DNA from: Oscillospiraceae bacterium
Lineage (GTDB): Bacteria; Bacillota; Clostridia; Oscillospirales; Oscillospiraceae
NCBI GenBank assembly: GCA_031260605.1
Contig: JAISLF010000091.1
Span: 1-54,769, forward strand
DNA: 54,769 bases
Reading direction: 5' to 3'
Of the stretch, positions 29,071-36,499 are shown in pieces. The notes beneath the pieces are model-generated. The model saw only the letters and a list, made by a program, of their open reading frames with translations, was not told the DNA's origin and did no database searches. The position numbers and the translations under genes are program-made. Position 1 is the stretch's first letter; every line of letters begins with the position of its first letter.

Positions 29071-29302
29071 GTCGCTCCTCGTTGTGGCTTGCCATAAGTG
29101 CAAGCCCGAATTATTTCGTTTTGCTATGCTGTAGGTTTCGTGCTGATTTGGGTGTTGCCACCCGCACCAGCCCGAATTATTTTATTGTCGCTCAACTTGT
29201 TGACTTGCAGAAAATGCAAGCCCAAACTATTTCGTTTTGCGGTGTTATAGGTTTTGTGCTGGTTGGTTTATTTCCACCCGCAACAGCCCAAACTATTTCG
29301 TT
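29071..29302 (-). promoter_or_regulatory. Tandemly duplicated 116-nt leader of fhs
   Basis: Two units (29071-29186 and 29187-29302) align at an exact 116-bp offset at roughly 80% identity. Each unit carries two copies of the motif GCAAAACGAAATARTTYGGGCT (minus strand), a GCTG/CAGC-closed hairpin containing GGGTG-GCAA-CACCC or its variant, and a CTTGC.../...GCAAG hairpin just before the ribosome-binding region. The unit next to fhs has GAGGAGCG; the other has the decayed GTTGAGCG. The rest of the 379-bp metF-fhs gap holds an imperfect hairpin at 29397-29433. Confidence 0.75.
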
Positions 29303-29442
29303 TTGCTAAGCTATGGGTTTCGACTGCCGCAAGTGTTTCTTGCGCAACACACGTTTTAGCGTCTTGTGCCTACACCTGCCGTCGTTTATCATAGACACAC
29401 CTCTCCCGGATACTTGGTATCAGGAAGAGGTGCGTTTGGGTT

Positions 29443-30405
29443 TTATATAAGGTCAACAAGGCCGCTGAGCTTTACAATCTCTGCGACATCATCAAACTTG
29501 TTGAGCGCGTACAGGTGAATGCCGTGGATACCGGCGACGCGGTATTCGTCAATCAGCTTGATTGTGTACTCAATACCCGCCTTACGGAAGTCCGCTTTCT
29601 TCTGTGCGATAGACTCGTCTGTTTCCGTGCGGAACTTAAGCGCCGTCTGGTCGGAGAACGGATCCGGGAAGATCCAATATTTGCTGATAAGCTCAGAAAG
29701 CGCGCGCGGCATAACGCAGCCGTTGCGCGAGAGCGCCATATTGATTGTGGAGGAAGCCTGGAGAACGGGCATAATGCCCACATCGATCGGCAGTGTGATA
29801 CCGGCGGCGCGGATTGCGTCTACCCAGTAGCGGAACTGATCCATATCCCAGCAGAGCTGCGTCATGATAAAGTCGGCGCCCTCGTCCTGCTTCTGCTTCA
29901 AAAAGCCGATATCCGCGTCAAGGCTGCGGCAGGAGATGTGTCCCTCCGGTGAACCGGCGACTGCAATTGTGAACTTGTCGCCAAGCTCCTGACGGATGAA
30001 CTTAACAAGCTCTGTTGCATAGTGCAGGTCGCCGCCTGTGCCGGTGTGACCCAGCGGCAGGTCTCCGCGGAGAGCGAGGATATGGTCAATGCCTGCCGCG
30101 AGATAATCGTCGAGCTGCTGGCGAATCTGCTCCTTGCTGTTGCCGACGCATGTAAAATGCGTAATCGGAACTGACTTGCCGGATGCCTTGATGTTCTTGA
30201 GAACCTCAAGGTTCTTGCCGACGTTTGAGCCGCCGGCGCCGTATGTGCATGAAATGTAGTCCGGGTTCAGAGTATAGAGCTTATCGAGAACTCCGCCCGC
30301 GCCGCAGAGTGTTTCCATACCCTTGTCGGTTTTCGGCGGAAATACCTCGAACGAAAACGCCATGCGCTCGTCCATAATCTGCGGAACTGTCTTTGCCTTA
30401 GCCAT
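29443..30405 (-). CDS. metF: Methylenetetrahydrofolate reductase MetF
   Basis: Flavin TIM-barrel enzyme reducing methylene-THF to methyl-THF. The 320-residue protein has the N-terminal FSFEVFPPKTDKG motif and the TYGAGGS, ALRGDLP and HTGTGGDL segments. The ORF-track start lies 79 codons upstream in sequence of low coding quality. The ATG at 30405 with AGGAG 11 nt upstream starts as the family does. No MetV or HdrA/RnfC-type partner is in the window. Confidence 0.95.
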   Translation of the reverse strand: MAKAKTVPQIMDERMAFSFEVFPPKTDKGMETLCGAGGVLDKLYTLNPDYISCTYGAGGSNVGKNLEVLKNIKASGKSVPITHFTCVGNSKEQIRQQLDDYLAAGIDHILALRGDLPLGHTGTGGDLHYATELVKFIRQELGDKFTIAVAGSPEGHISCRSLDADIGFLKQKQDEGADFIMTQLCWDMDQFRYWVDAIRAAGITLPIDVGIMPVLQASSTINMALSRNGCVMPRALSELISKYWIFPDPFSDQTALKFRTETDESIAQKKADFRKAGIEYTIKLIDEYRVAGIHGIHLYALNKFDDVAEIVKLSGLVDLI

Positions 30406-30549
30406 AAAAAATAGATCTCCTGCTGTTAATATCGTTATTTGTGCGTCCGATACAATCTGCGCACACGTCTGTATTATATTTTGTATATTACCATACCAAA
30501 CTTGAGTTGAAAAGTGTTTTTTACGTTTTTTTTGCGTTTTTACAATAAC

Positions 30550-30668
30550 GCAATAGGAAAATACAAAAGGGCGGGACTTATATCCGAGCATATGCCGCGC
30601 GTTTTTTGTGCGCAGCCGGACCTGCTCCGTCCGGCAGGACAAACGGGCTACCGCGCTGTTTTCCTATG
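30550..30668. other. Structured non-coding region upstream of metF
   Basis: ATAGGAAAA (30550-30558) pairs with TTTTCCTAT (30660-30668), enclosing GCGCG/CGCGC and the hairpin GCCGGAC/GTCCGGC. Further stems (ACCGCG/CGCGGT, GCGGC/GCCGC) follow up to the terminator at 30723. The layout suggests a folded RNA or palindromic repeat. Strand and function are unclear. Nothing else was found in the 372-bp gap apart from a -10-like TATAAT near 30470 for metF. Confidence 0.35.
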
Positions 30669-30722
30669 CGGAGACCGCGATTTCGGTTCGCGGTGCGGCT
30701 TTATGCCGCACACGCCAAACAA

Positions 30723-30764
30723 AAAAGCGCCATCCGGTCAGAATGATGACCGGACGGCGCTTTT
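30723..30764. terminator. Bidirectional terminator after the transporter gene
   Basis: Stem AAAAGCGCC-a-TCCGGTCA with loop gaatga and its complement, with A/T ends on both sides. It lies 14 nt past the stop of the minus-strand transporter gene. Confidence 0.9.
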
Positions 30765-30777
30765 GTATGCCGCTGCA

Positions 30778-32058
30778 TTACTTCCATATGAACCATATTA
30801 CAACGTACCCAACCGCAACCGCCGCAAGCGAGAACGGAATGCCGATTCTCATAAAGTCCCACAGCTTGACTTCATGTCCCTCCTTGCGCAGCATACCGAT
30901 TGCCGTTATGTTTGCCGAAGCGCCGATTGGGGTAAAGTTACCGCCGAGTGTTGCGCCGGTGAGCAGCCCGAAATAGAACAGCGTTGGGTCAACGCCCATT
31001 GAGTTCGCCATAATCTGCACAACGGGCAGCATTGTCGCGACATACGGGATATTGTCAATAAACGCGGAGAAGAACACGGACGCAAATACAATCAGTGTGT
31101 ACGCCAAAAACATACTGTCGCCGGACACCTTAAGCAGCATTTGCCCGATAAAGTCGATAACGCCCGCCTCGCGCACACCCGCGACAACAACAAACAGTCC
31201 CGCAAGCAGGAAAATCGTCACAAAGTCTATACCGCGCGCCACACGCGTAATTGACGCGCGCCCTACACCCCGAAACGCGTCGTGCAGAACTCCGAGCAGG
31301 CACAGACCTACGCATATCAGCCCGTTCGTTATCGCAGGCTTCTGCTGTATAAATGACGCCGCGATGAGCAGCAGCACAAGCGCGAACAGCAGAAACGTCG
31401 GAAAAGTATCTGAAACCTCGGCAGGGCGTCCTGCTTTTATGGGCTGCTTAAACTTTTTGAACAGAAAATACATAACCGGAATCGTCGCAACAGCTCCAAG
31501 CTCAACGCTCCAGAATATACCCGGCTTGCCCGCGTGAAAGAAGAAGTCTATAAAGTCATACTTCGCGTAGCCGCCGAGCAGTATCGACGTTGTATCGCCG
31601 ACAAGCGTTGCCGCACCCTGAAGGTTTGACGAAACGGAAATTGCGATAAGCACCGGCACGGGTGAAATACCGATTCTTTTGGATATTGCAATTCCTACCG
31701 GGGCGACGATGAGCAGTGTCGCTACATTGTCAACAAAAGCGGAGATTACTCCGGCAAGAAGCGCAAGCGCAATAATTGCCCAGCAGACATTGGACACCTT
31801 TTTCAGCAGCAAATCGGCTATTCTCTGCGGCATATTTGAGGCGATAAACAGCGCGACAATGCCCATAGTTCCGATCAGCATAAGTATAATGTTGTAGTCT
31901 ATCTCGTACAGAACCTTGCCGACGGGCAGTATTCCGAACACAACAAACAATATTGCCGCGCCGACCGCGACTAAATGGCGGTATTTCGGCAGGGCAAGTA
32001 TCAGGATGTATGTAAGAACGAAGAGTATTGCGGCGGGTATCAATTTTTGATTTTTCAC
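30778..32058 (-). CDS. ArsB/NhaD-type ion transporter (SLC13-like permease)
   Basis: Polytopic membrane protein of 426 residues with about 10-12 hydrophobic segments and the ArsB/P-permease/NhaD hallmark GGNFTPIGASANI near residue 375, plus a matching NVATLLIVAPVG loop in the first half. Substrate could be Na+/H+, arsenite or a dicarboxylate; the sequence does not decide. The start is uncertain: GTG at 32058 overlaps AAGGAG, while TTG at 32043 sits about 13 nt after it. It is preceded by a promoter, a structured leader and a terminator, so expression is probably conditional. Confidence 0.85.
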   Translation of the reverse strand: MKNQKLIPAAILFVLTYILILALPKYRHLVAVGAAILFVVFGILPVGKVLYEIDYNIILMLIGTMGIVALFIASNMPQRIADLLLKKVSNVCWAIIALALLAGVISAFVDNVATLLIVAPVGIAISKRIGISPVPVLIAISVSSNLQGAATLVGDTTSILLGGYAKYDFIDFFFHAGKPGIFWSVELGAVATIPVMYFLFKKFKQPIKAGRPAEVSDTFPTFLLFALVLLLIAASFIQQKPAITNGLICVGLCLLGVLHDAFRGVGRASITRVARGIDFVTIFLLAGLFVVVAGVREAGVIDFIGQMLLKVSGDSMFLAYTLIVFASVFFSAFIDNIPYVATMLPVVQIMANSMGVDPTLFYFGLLTGATLGGNFTPIGASANITAIGMLRKEGHEVKLWDFMRIGIPFSLAAVAVGYVVIWFIWK

Positions 32059-32157
32059 TCCTTAAAATGAACGGATTACAGATTAAATTAAGCGCAAGCG
32101 CTTTGAAAAACAGAAAACACCGCAGGGCGGCGGCATTTTTGACAAAGCAAAAAAGAA

Positions 32158-32285
32158 AACCCCATACGGGGTTACAGCATTTTCGCAGTGTTGCGAAAAG
32201 ACCGAGTCGCTCCCCACCCTAAAGCGCAGACTTGAAACAAAAGAGGCGCAGCCGCTCCGTTGCCAACCGGGTATTCACTTAAGCA
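32158..32285 (-). promoter_or_regulatory. Riboswitch-like leader with terminator before the transporter
   Basis: Predicted transcript of ~130 nt from the promoter at 32292-32320 to an intrinsic terminator (AACCCC-GTAT-GGGGTT then TTCTTTTTT, 32145-32173). GC-rich complementary segments (CGCT/AGCG, TTTTCGCA/TGCGAAAA) precede the terminator. The transporter start lies ~90 nt beyond it. Not matched with confidence to a known riboswitch; Na+/Li+-type classes would suit an ion transporter. Confidence 0.55.
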
Positions 32286-32291
32286 TATGCT

Positions 32292-32320
32292 ATGATAGCA
32301 GAAAATATGGGGGTTGTCAA
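32292..32320 (-). promoter_or_regulatory. Promoter of the transporter leader
   Basis: Minus-strand TTGACA (32315-32320), 17 nt, TATCAT (32292-32297). It opens the leader that ends in the terminator at 32158-32173. Confidence 0.8.
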
Positions 32321-32402
32321 TAGGAACCGCGCCACTTTGACGGCGAGCCGGGTTGTTGCGTTTGCAATGAGTGCCGGTCGCCGCCAAAGTGAGTAATAAG
32401 GT

Positions 32403-32437
32403 AAACAAACGGGGGAAATGAATTCCCCCGTTTGTTT
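32403..32437. terminator. Bidirectional terminator-like hairpin
   Basis: Perfect 13-bp stem AAACAAACGGGGG/CCCCCGTTTGTTT. It lies between the 5S rRNA gene and the transporter promoter, and T-rich sequence follows on the minus strand. The stretch 32440-32585 has no convincing gene. Confidence 0.7.
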
Positions 32438-32587
32438 GGATTTGGATTCATTCGCCGTGGGCGAATTTTCGGTGCGCTGTTTCGCGGTCTTTTCGAAAAA
32501 CCAAAAAAACTTTATACCGAGTTCGGTGTTGGACGGCAAAATTTTTTTCCGCCGGCGTTTGTCTTGTATATTCTACCGTAAAACAAT

Positions 32588-32615
32588 AAAAACGATTGCT
32601 ATTGCAATCGTTTTT
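32588..32615 (-). terminator. Terminator of the 5S rRNA gene
   Basis: 12-bp stem AAAAACGATTGC/GCAATCGTTTTT only a few nt after the 3' end of the 5S gene. Confidence 0.9.
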
Positions 32616-32619
32616 TAGT

Positions 32620-32735
<116 letters not shown>

Positions 32736-32752
32736 TCTTAACTTGTAAAGCT

Positions 32753-32781
32753 ATTATAGCACGCTGAAATTGATTTGTCAA
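32753..32781 (-). promoter_or_regulatory. Perfect consensus promoter of the 5S rRNA gene
   Basis: Minus-strand TTGACA (32776-32781), exactly 17 nt, TATAAT (32753-32758), about 18 nt before the 5S 5' end. Perfect hexamers fit high rRNA expression. Confidence 0.9.
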
Positions 32782-32888
32782 CACCTTTTTTGCTTTTTTT
32801 TGCGTTTCGTCAACATTGTGCAATTTGCACAGTGCAAATGTCGCTCATTTGTTTAGCTTTACTAACTGCCCTGCTGCTCGCGGTAATT

Positions 32889-33704
32889 TTATACCCGCGC
32901 GTCTATACTGTAAAACCGCAATCCGTTTTCTGCAGTCCGGCGGCACAGCTCCGTATACGGCATTCCGCGCCCCTCTGCAATTGTCTGCGCCGTATGCACA
33001 AGGTACGCAGAGCAGTTTCGCTTGCCGCGCTTCGGCACCGGTGCGAGATACGGACAGTCAGTCTCAATCATCAGCCTGTCAATCGGCACATAGCAGGCGG
33101 CTTCCAGCGTGTACCCGCCGTTTTTGTACGTCACCGCGCCCGTAAAGGACAGCGAAAAGCCAAGGTCGAGATATTTTTTTGCCTCGGCGACCATATGCGA
33201 AAAGCAGTGGATCAGCACAGGCACGCCGGAGAACTCCTGCCGCGACAGCACAGCATACGTCTCATCAAACGCGTCGCGCTCGTGTATCATAACAGGGCGG
33301 CCGAGTTGCCGAGCCATGCACAGCTGCGCATAAAAAATGTCCTGTTGGGCGTTTCTCGGCGAGCCGTCCTCATAGTGAAAGTCAAGTCCAATCTCGCCGA
33401 CGGCACAGCAGCGCGGGTCTGTAAAAAACGGAGCCAGCTCCCCTACCCTGTCCGTACTGTATTCCCCGGCAAAATGAGGATGAATCCCCGCCGAAAAGTA
33501 CATATCGGGAACTGACGCGTCCCCTGCCGCTCGCGCGACAATCCCCTGCGCCTTTTGTATTTCGGGAACCGACGTTCCCGCGTTCATTATATAACGCACA
33601 CCCGCGTCACGGCATTCGCGCAGTGTTTGGTCGAGATCCGCGTCAAAGCTTTCGTCATCGTAGTGGGCGTGTGTGTCAAAAATTATAGGTTGTTCTTCGG
33701 TCAT
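32889..33704 (-). CDS. tatD: TatD-family metal-dependent hydrolase/DNase
   Basis: TIM-barrel amidohydrolase-like protein of 271 residues with the HxH metal site DTHAHYDD, the Glu site GEIGLDFHYE, HCFSHM, and ETDCPYLAPVP near the end. TatD proteins have Mg2+-dependent 3'-5' exonuclease activity and act in nucleic-acid quality control. A single gene, not in an obvious operon. It continues toward the 5S promoter without a clear terminator. Confidence 0.93.
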   Translation of the reverse strand: MTEEQPIIFDTHAHYDDESFDADLDQTLRECRDAGVRYIMNAGTSVPEIQKAQGIVARAAGDASVPDMYFSAGIHPHFAGEYSTDRVGELAPFFTDPRCCAVGEIGLDFHYEDGSPRNAQQDIFYAQLCMARQLGRPVMIHERDAFDETYAVLSRQEFSGVPVLIHCFSHMVAEAKKYLDLGFSLSFTGAVTYKNGGYTLEAACYVPIDRLMIETDCPYLAPVPKRGKRNCSAYLVHTAQTIAEGRGMPYTELCRRTAENGLRFYSIDARV

Positions 33705-33798
33705 TTTTATCCTTAGTCTAATCCATACGCCGCAAGCGTCGGCGCTTCCTTTGTAGCGGCTTCAAAACGCATTGCGGACGTTCATAGCTTCTGCTCAC

Positions 33799-34050
33799 TC
33801 AGAGCGTCTTATAAAACGCCCTTAATTTCTGCTTCGTTTGGTCGGGGAGCAGCTTATCGGGTATACCGTCAATCGCTCCTTGTATTCCATAGAGCATATG
33901 CAGGCAAGCTCCTGAGTCAACCTGTGCACGAATACGGACAAAGGCTTCCTCCGCGCCGGCATTCCGCAGTTGCTCCGGTGTTTCGATACCTATATTCATA
34001 AGGTTCTTCTCTAAGACTTTACCGACATTCGGCAAATCGGCTAATGCGCT
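33799..34050 (-). CDS. TfoX/Sxy C-terminal domain protein
   Basis: 83-residue helix-hairpin-helix protein (LADLPNVGKVLEKNLMNIGI at the N-terminus) equal to the C-terminal domain of Sxy/TfoX; the N-terminal domain is absent. The ORF-track start at 34092 is upstream of the ribosome-binding site. GTG at 34050 with GGGAGG 7 nt upstream is preferred. Stand-alone C-domains are common in Bacillota and are not known to regulate competence. Confidence 0.8.
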   Translation of the reverse strand, partial: SALADLPNVGKVLEKNLMNIGIETPEQLRNAGAEEAFVRIRAQVDSGACLHMLYGIQGAIDGIPDKLLPDQTKQKLRAFYKTL

Positions 34051-34183
34051 CACATCAATACCTCCCCTATCAATAAATGAGTTTTTATACAATTATGATA
34101 CATCGCCGCTGTACCCGTGTACTCACGCGCCCGGGAGGCTCCTGAATTAGCGTCCCTTACAAGGCTGCTATGCTGTTCCCACG

Positions 34184-35923
34184 CTACATCACGCGGTTTT
34201 GGTATTCCTCCGACACTCTCGCGGTGAAGTCCGCAACCTCCGCCGCACCCTCGTCGCCTGCGCGCGAGCGCACGGAAACTGTGCCGCTTTCGACCTCTTT
34301 ATCGCCGACAATCAGCATATACGGCGCTTTTTGCAGCGTCCAGTGGCGAATCTTGTATCCGATTTTCTCGCTGCGCGTGTCTGTTTCAACGCGCAGTCCC
34401 GCCGCCGTGAGCTTTGCGGCAACCTGCGCCGCGTAGTCGTTTGCCCTGTCCGTCACAGGCAGCACCGCCACCTGAACAGGCGACAGCCACAGCGGAAACG
34501 CCCCCGCGTAATGCTCTGTGAGCATACCGAGAAAACGCTCAAACGAGCCGTAGGTCACCGTGTGAATCATAACCGGGCGCTTTTTTTCGCCGTCCGCGTC
34601 CGTATAGTCAAGCTCGAAGCGCTCCGGCATCTGAAAGTCCAGCTGTATCGTCCCGCACTGCCACGTGCGTCCGATTGCGTCCTCGAGATGAAAGTCAATC
34701 TTAGGCCCGTAAAACGCGCCGTCTCCGGGATTTATCGTGTACTCGCGCCCCGCTTTTTCGAGCACATTTTTCAGCACACCCTCCGAGAATTCGCGCATTT
34801 CCTGCGTTCCGATAAACTCCTCAGGGCAGGTGGACAGCTCAATTGAGTACTTGAACCCGAAGAGCCTGTACACATAGTCGATTTTGTCGATAACCGCGGT
34901 TATTTCGGTCTCCATTTGCTCCGGCGTCATAAAAATATGCGCGTCGTCCTGCGTAAAGCAGCGCACGCGAAACAGCCCGTGCAGCGCGCCCGAAAGCTCG
35001 TGGCGGTGCACCAGTCCAAGCTCCGCAAGACGCAGCGGCAAGTCCTTGTACGACCACGGGCGGCGGCGGTACGCCAGCATTCCGCCGGGACAGTTCATCG
35101 GCTTTATGGCATAATCCGCGTCGTCAATTTTGGTGAAGTACATATTCTCGCGGTAATGGTCCCAATGTCCCGACTGCCGCCAAAGCTGCTCGTTGAGAAT
35201 CATCGGTGTGCGAATCTCGTCGTACCCGCGCGCTCTGTGTATCTCGCGCCAGAATTTCTCAAGCTCATTGCGGATAATCGTGCCGTTCGGGAAGTAGAAC
35301 GGAAAGCCCGGCCCCTCGTCCATAACGGCAAACAGGTCAAGCTCGCGGCCAATTTTTCTGTGGTCGCGTTTTTTTGCCTCCTCCATACGCTCGAGATACT
35401 CCGCCAGTTCTTCCTTTGACAAAAAGCACGCGCCGTAGATTCTGCAAAGCATACGGTTTGCGCTGTCGCCCCGCCAGTAAGCGCCCGTTGCGCTCGTTAG
35501 CTTAAAGGAATTCGCCTTAATGTAGCCCGTGTTCGGCACGTGAGGTCCCGCGCAAAGGTCTGTAAAGTCCCCCTGACGGAAAAAGCTTATCTCCGCGTCC
35601 TCAGGCAAGCCCTGAATCAGCTCCAGCTTGTACGGCTCATCTTTCATCAGTTCAAGAGCATCTGCTCTCGGCAAAACAAAGCGCTCCAGCGGAATGCGCT
35701 CCTTGATGATGTTTTTCATCTCCGCCTCGATTTTTTCCAAATCCTCCGGCGTGAACGGCGTTTCTACGTCAAAGTCGTAGTAGAACCCTGTGTCAATCGC
35801 GGGGCCTATGGTGACAAGCGCGTGCTTGTACAGGCGCTTGACCGCCTGCGCCATAATGTGCGAGGTTGTGTGCCGGTACGCAAGGAGGTAGTCCTGACTT
35901 TCTTTTGATACAAAATCACTCAT
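34184..35923 (-). CDS. thrS: Threonyl-tRNA synthetase lacking the TGS domain
   Basis: Class II synthetase of 579 residues. It starts directly with the second additional domain (HTTSHIMAQAVKRLY, the HxxxH editing-domain motif), so the ~60-residue TGS domain of usual ThrRS is missing. The catalytic core has MNCPGG (zinc Cys) and motif 2 (HRHELSGALHGLFRVR); the C-terminal anticodon domain is complete. ATG at 35923 with AGGA 8 nt upstream is preferred over the ORF-track start. No T-box was seen in the short upstream region. Confidence 0.95.
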   Translation of the reverse strand: MSDFVSKESQDYLLAYRHTTSHIMAQAVKRLYKHALVTIGPAIDTGFYYDFDVETPFTPEDLEKIEAEMKNIIKERIPLERFVLPRADALELMKDEPYKLELIQGLPEDAEISFFRQGDFTDLCAGPHVPNTGYIKANSFKLTSATGAYWRGDSANRMLCRIYGACFLSKEELAEYLERMEEAKKRDHRKIGRELDLFAVMDEGPGFPFYFPNGTIIRNELEKFWREIHRARGYDEIRTPMILNEQLWRQSGHWDHYRENMYFTKIDDADYAIKPMNCPGGMLAYRRRPWSYKDLPLRLAELGLVHRHELSGALHGLFRVRCFTQDDAHIFMTPEQMETEITAVIDKIDYVYRLFGFKYSIELSTCPEEFIGTQEMREFSEGVLKNVLEKAGREYTINPGDGAFYGPKIDFHLEDAIGRTWQCGTIQLDFQMPERFELDYTDADGEKKRPVMIHTVTYGSFERFLGMLTEHYAGAFPLWLSPVQVAVLPVTDRANDYAAQVAAKLTAAGLRVETDTRSEKIGYKIRHWTLQKAPYMLIVGDKEVESGTVSVRSRAGDEGAAEVADFTARVSEEYQNRVM

Positions 35924-35981
35924 AATTTTCATCCTATTAAAGCATAACCGCACAAAATGCAGCCATACTCAAAAAAAGTAC

Positions 35982-36010
35982 TTGATTTTTCAGTAAACAT
36001 ATGTTATTAT
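35982..36010 (+). promoter_or_regulatory. Promoter of secG
   Basis: TTGATT (35982-35987), 17 nt, TATTAT (36005-36010), within the divergent thrS-secG gap. Confidence 0.7.
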
Positions 36011-36070
36011 ATATGAATCTGCGTTAAAATGCAAGGGTATTTTATATTTTTCTATTCGGGTGAAATCAAA

Positions 36071-36310
36071 ATGAGCTTTTTCAAAACCTTTATTGTGGTG
36101 ATTGATCTTATAGTCGCACTGATTCTTATGGCGATTGTTATTATTCAAAGCGGCAAGACCTCAGGTCTTTCCGGCGCGCTAACAGGCGGATCTGACACGT
36201 TCTTGTCAAAGAACAGCTCTCGCTCGCTTGACGCACGACTTGCCCGCGCGACAAAGTGGTTTGCCGGCGTGTTCTTCGTGCTGACAATCATTCTGAACTG
36301 TATCGCGTAA
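36071..36310 (+). CDS. secG: Preprotein translocase subunit SecG
   Basis: 79-residue membrane protein with two TM helices (about 5-25 and 55-77) and the conserved cytoplasmic loop IIQSGKTSGLSGALTGG. It is part of the SecYEG channel. ATG at 36071 fits the usual SecG start and has GGGTGAAA upstream; the ORF-track ATG at 36029 would add 14 unusual residues. A strong terminator follows. In Bacillota secG often precedes rnr-smpB, which are not here. Confidence 0.9.
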   Translation: MSFFKTFIVVIDLIVALILMAIVIIQSGKTSGLSGALTGGSDTFLSKNSSRSLDARLARATKWFAGVFFVLTIILNCIA

Positions 36311-36333
36311 GGCGGCACTGCAGCTTAACATTC

Positions 36334-36379
36334 AAAAGACGCCGTGCGGGACTTAAACAGTCCTGCGCGGTGTCTTTTT
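36334..36379 (+). terminator. Terminator after secG
   Basis: Long stem AAAAGACGCCGTGCGGGACT / AGTCCTGCGCGGTGTCTTTT with loop taaac, followed by T-rich sequence. Confidence 0.9.
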
Positions 36380-36396
36380 GCTTTGCCGGCGCAATC

Positions 36397-36485
36397 ATAG
36401 TCGGCTAACCTGAAAAGCAGCACTCCAAGTCTGGCGATTTTCCGGTTTTTTGTCGTCCGCACCGGAGGAGGGCTTCCTCCGGGGT
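36397..36485 (-). repeat. Right half of a split E-type element
   Basis: Read on the minus strand this matches the right arm of E2: GGACGA, CGGAAAAT, and an end CTTTTCAGGTTAGCCGACTAT corresponding to CAAGTTAATTGACTATA. It contains the hairpin CCGGAGGA/TCCTCCGG. The left half lies 1.2 kb away at 37692-37737 in the same orientation. Confidence 0.65.
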
Positions 36486-36499
36486 GTTTTTTTTGGGGG

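Noticed and set aside
29064-29442. THF riboswitch upstream of fhs
   Set aside because: The conserved THF-riboswitch core and its pairing pattern are not visible. The region is instead a 116-bp tandem duplication of an unfamiliar motif.
32279-32539. Minus-strand ORF of 86 aa downstream of the 5S rRNA gene
   Set aside because: It reads through a perfect 13-bp terminator hairpin and across the transporter promoter, has no ribosome-binding site and no recognisable domain.
35924-36030. T-box leader for thrS (and likewise for serS at 15.5 kb)
   Set aside because: The upstream regions are under 110 nt and lack the T-box sequence and a terminator/antiterminator pair.
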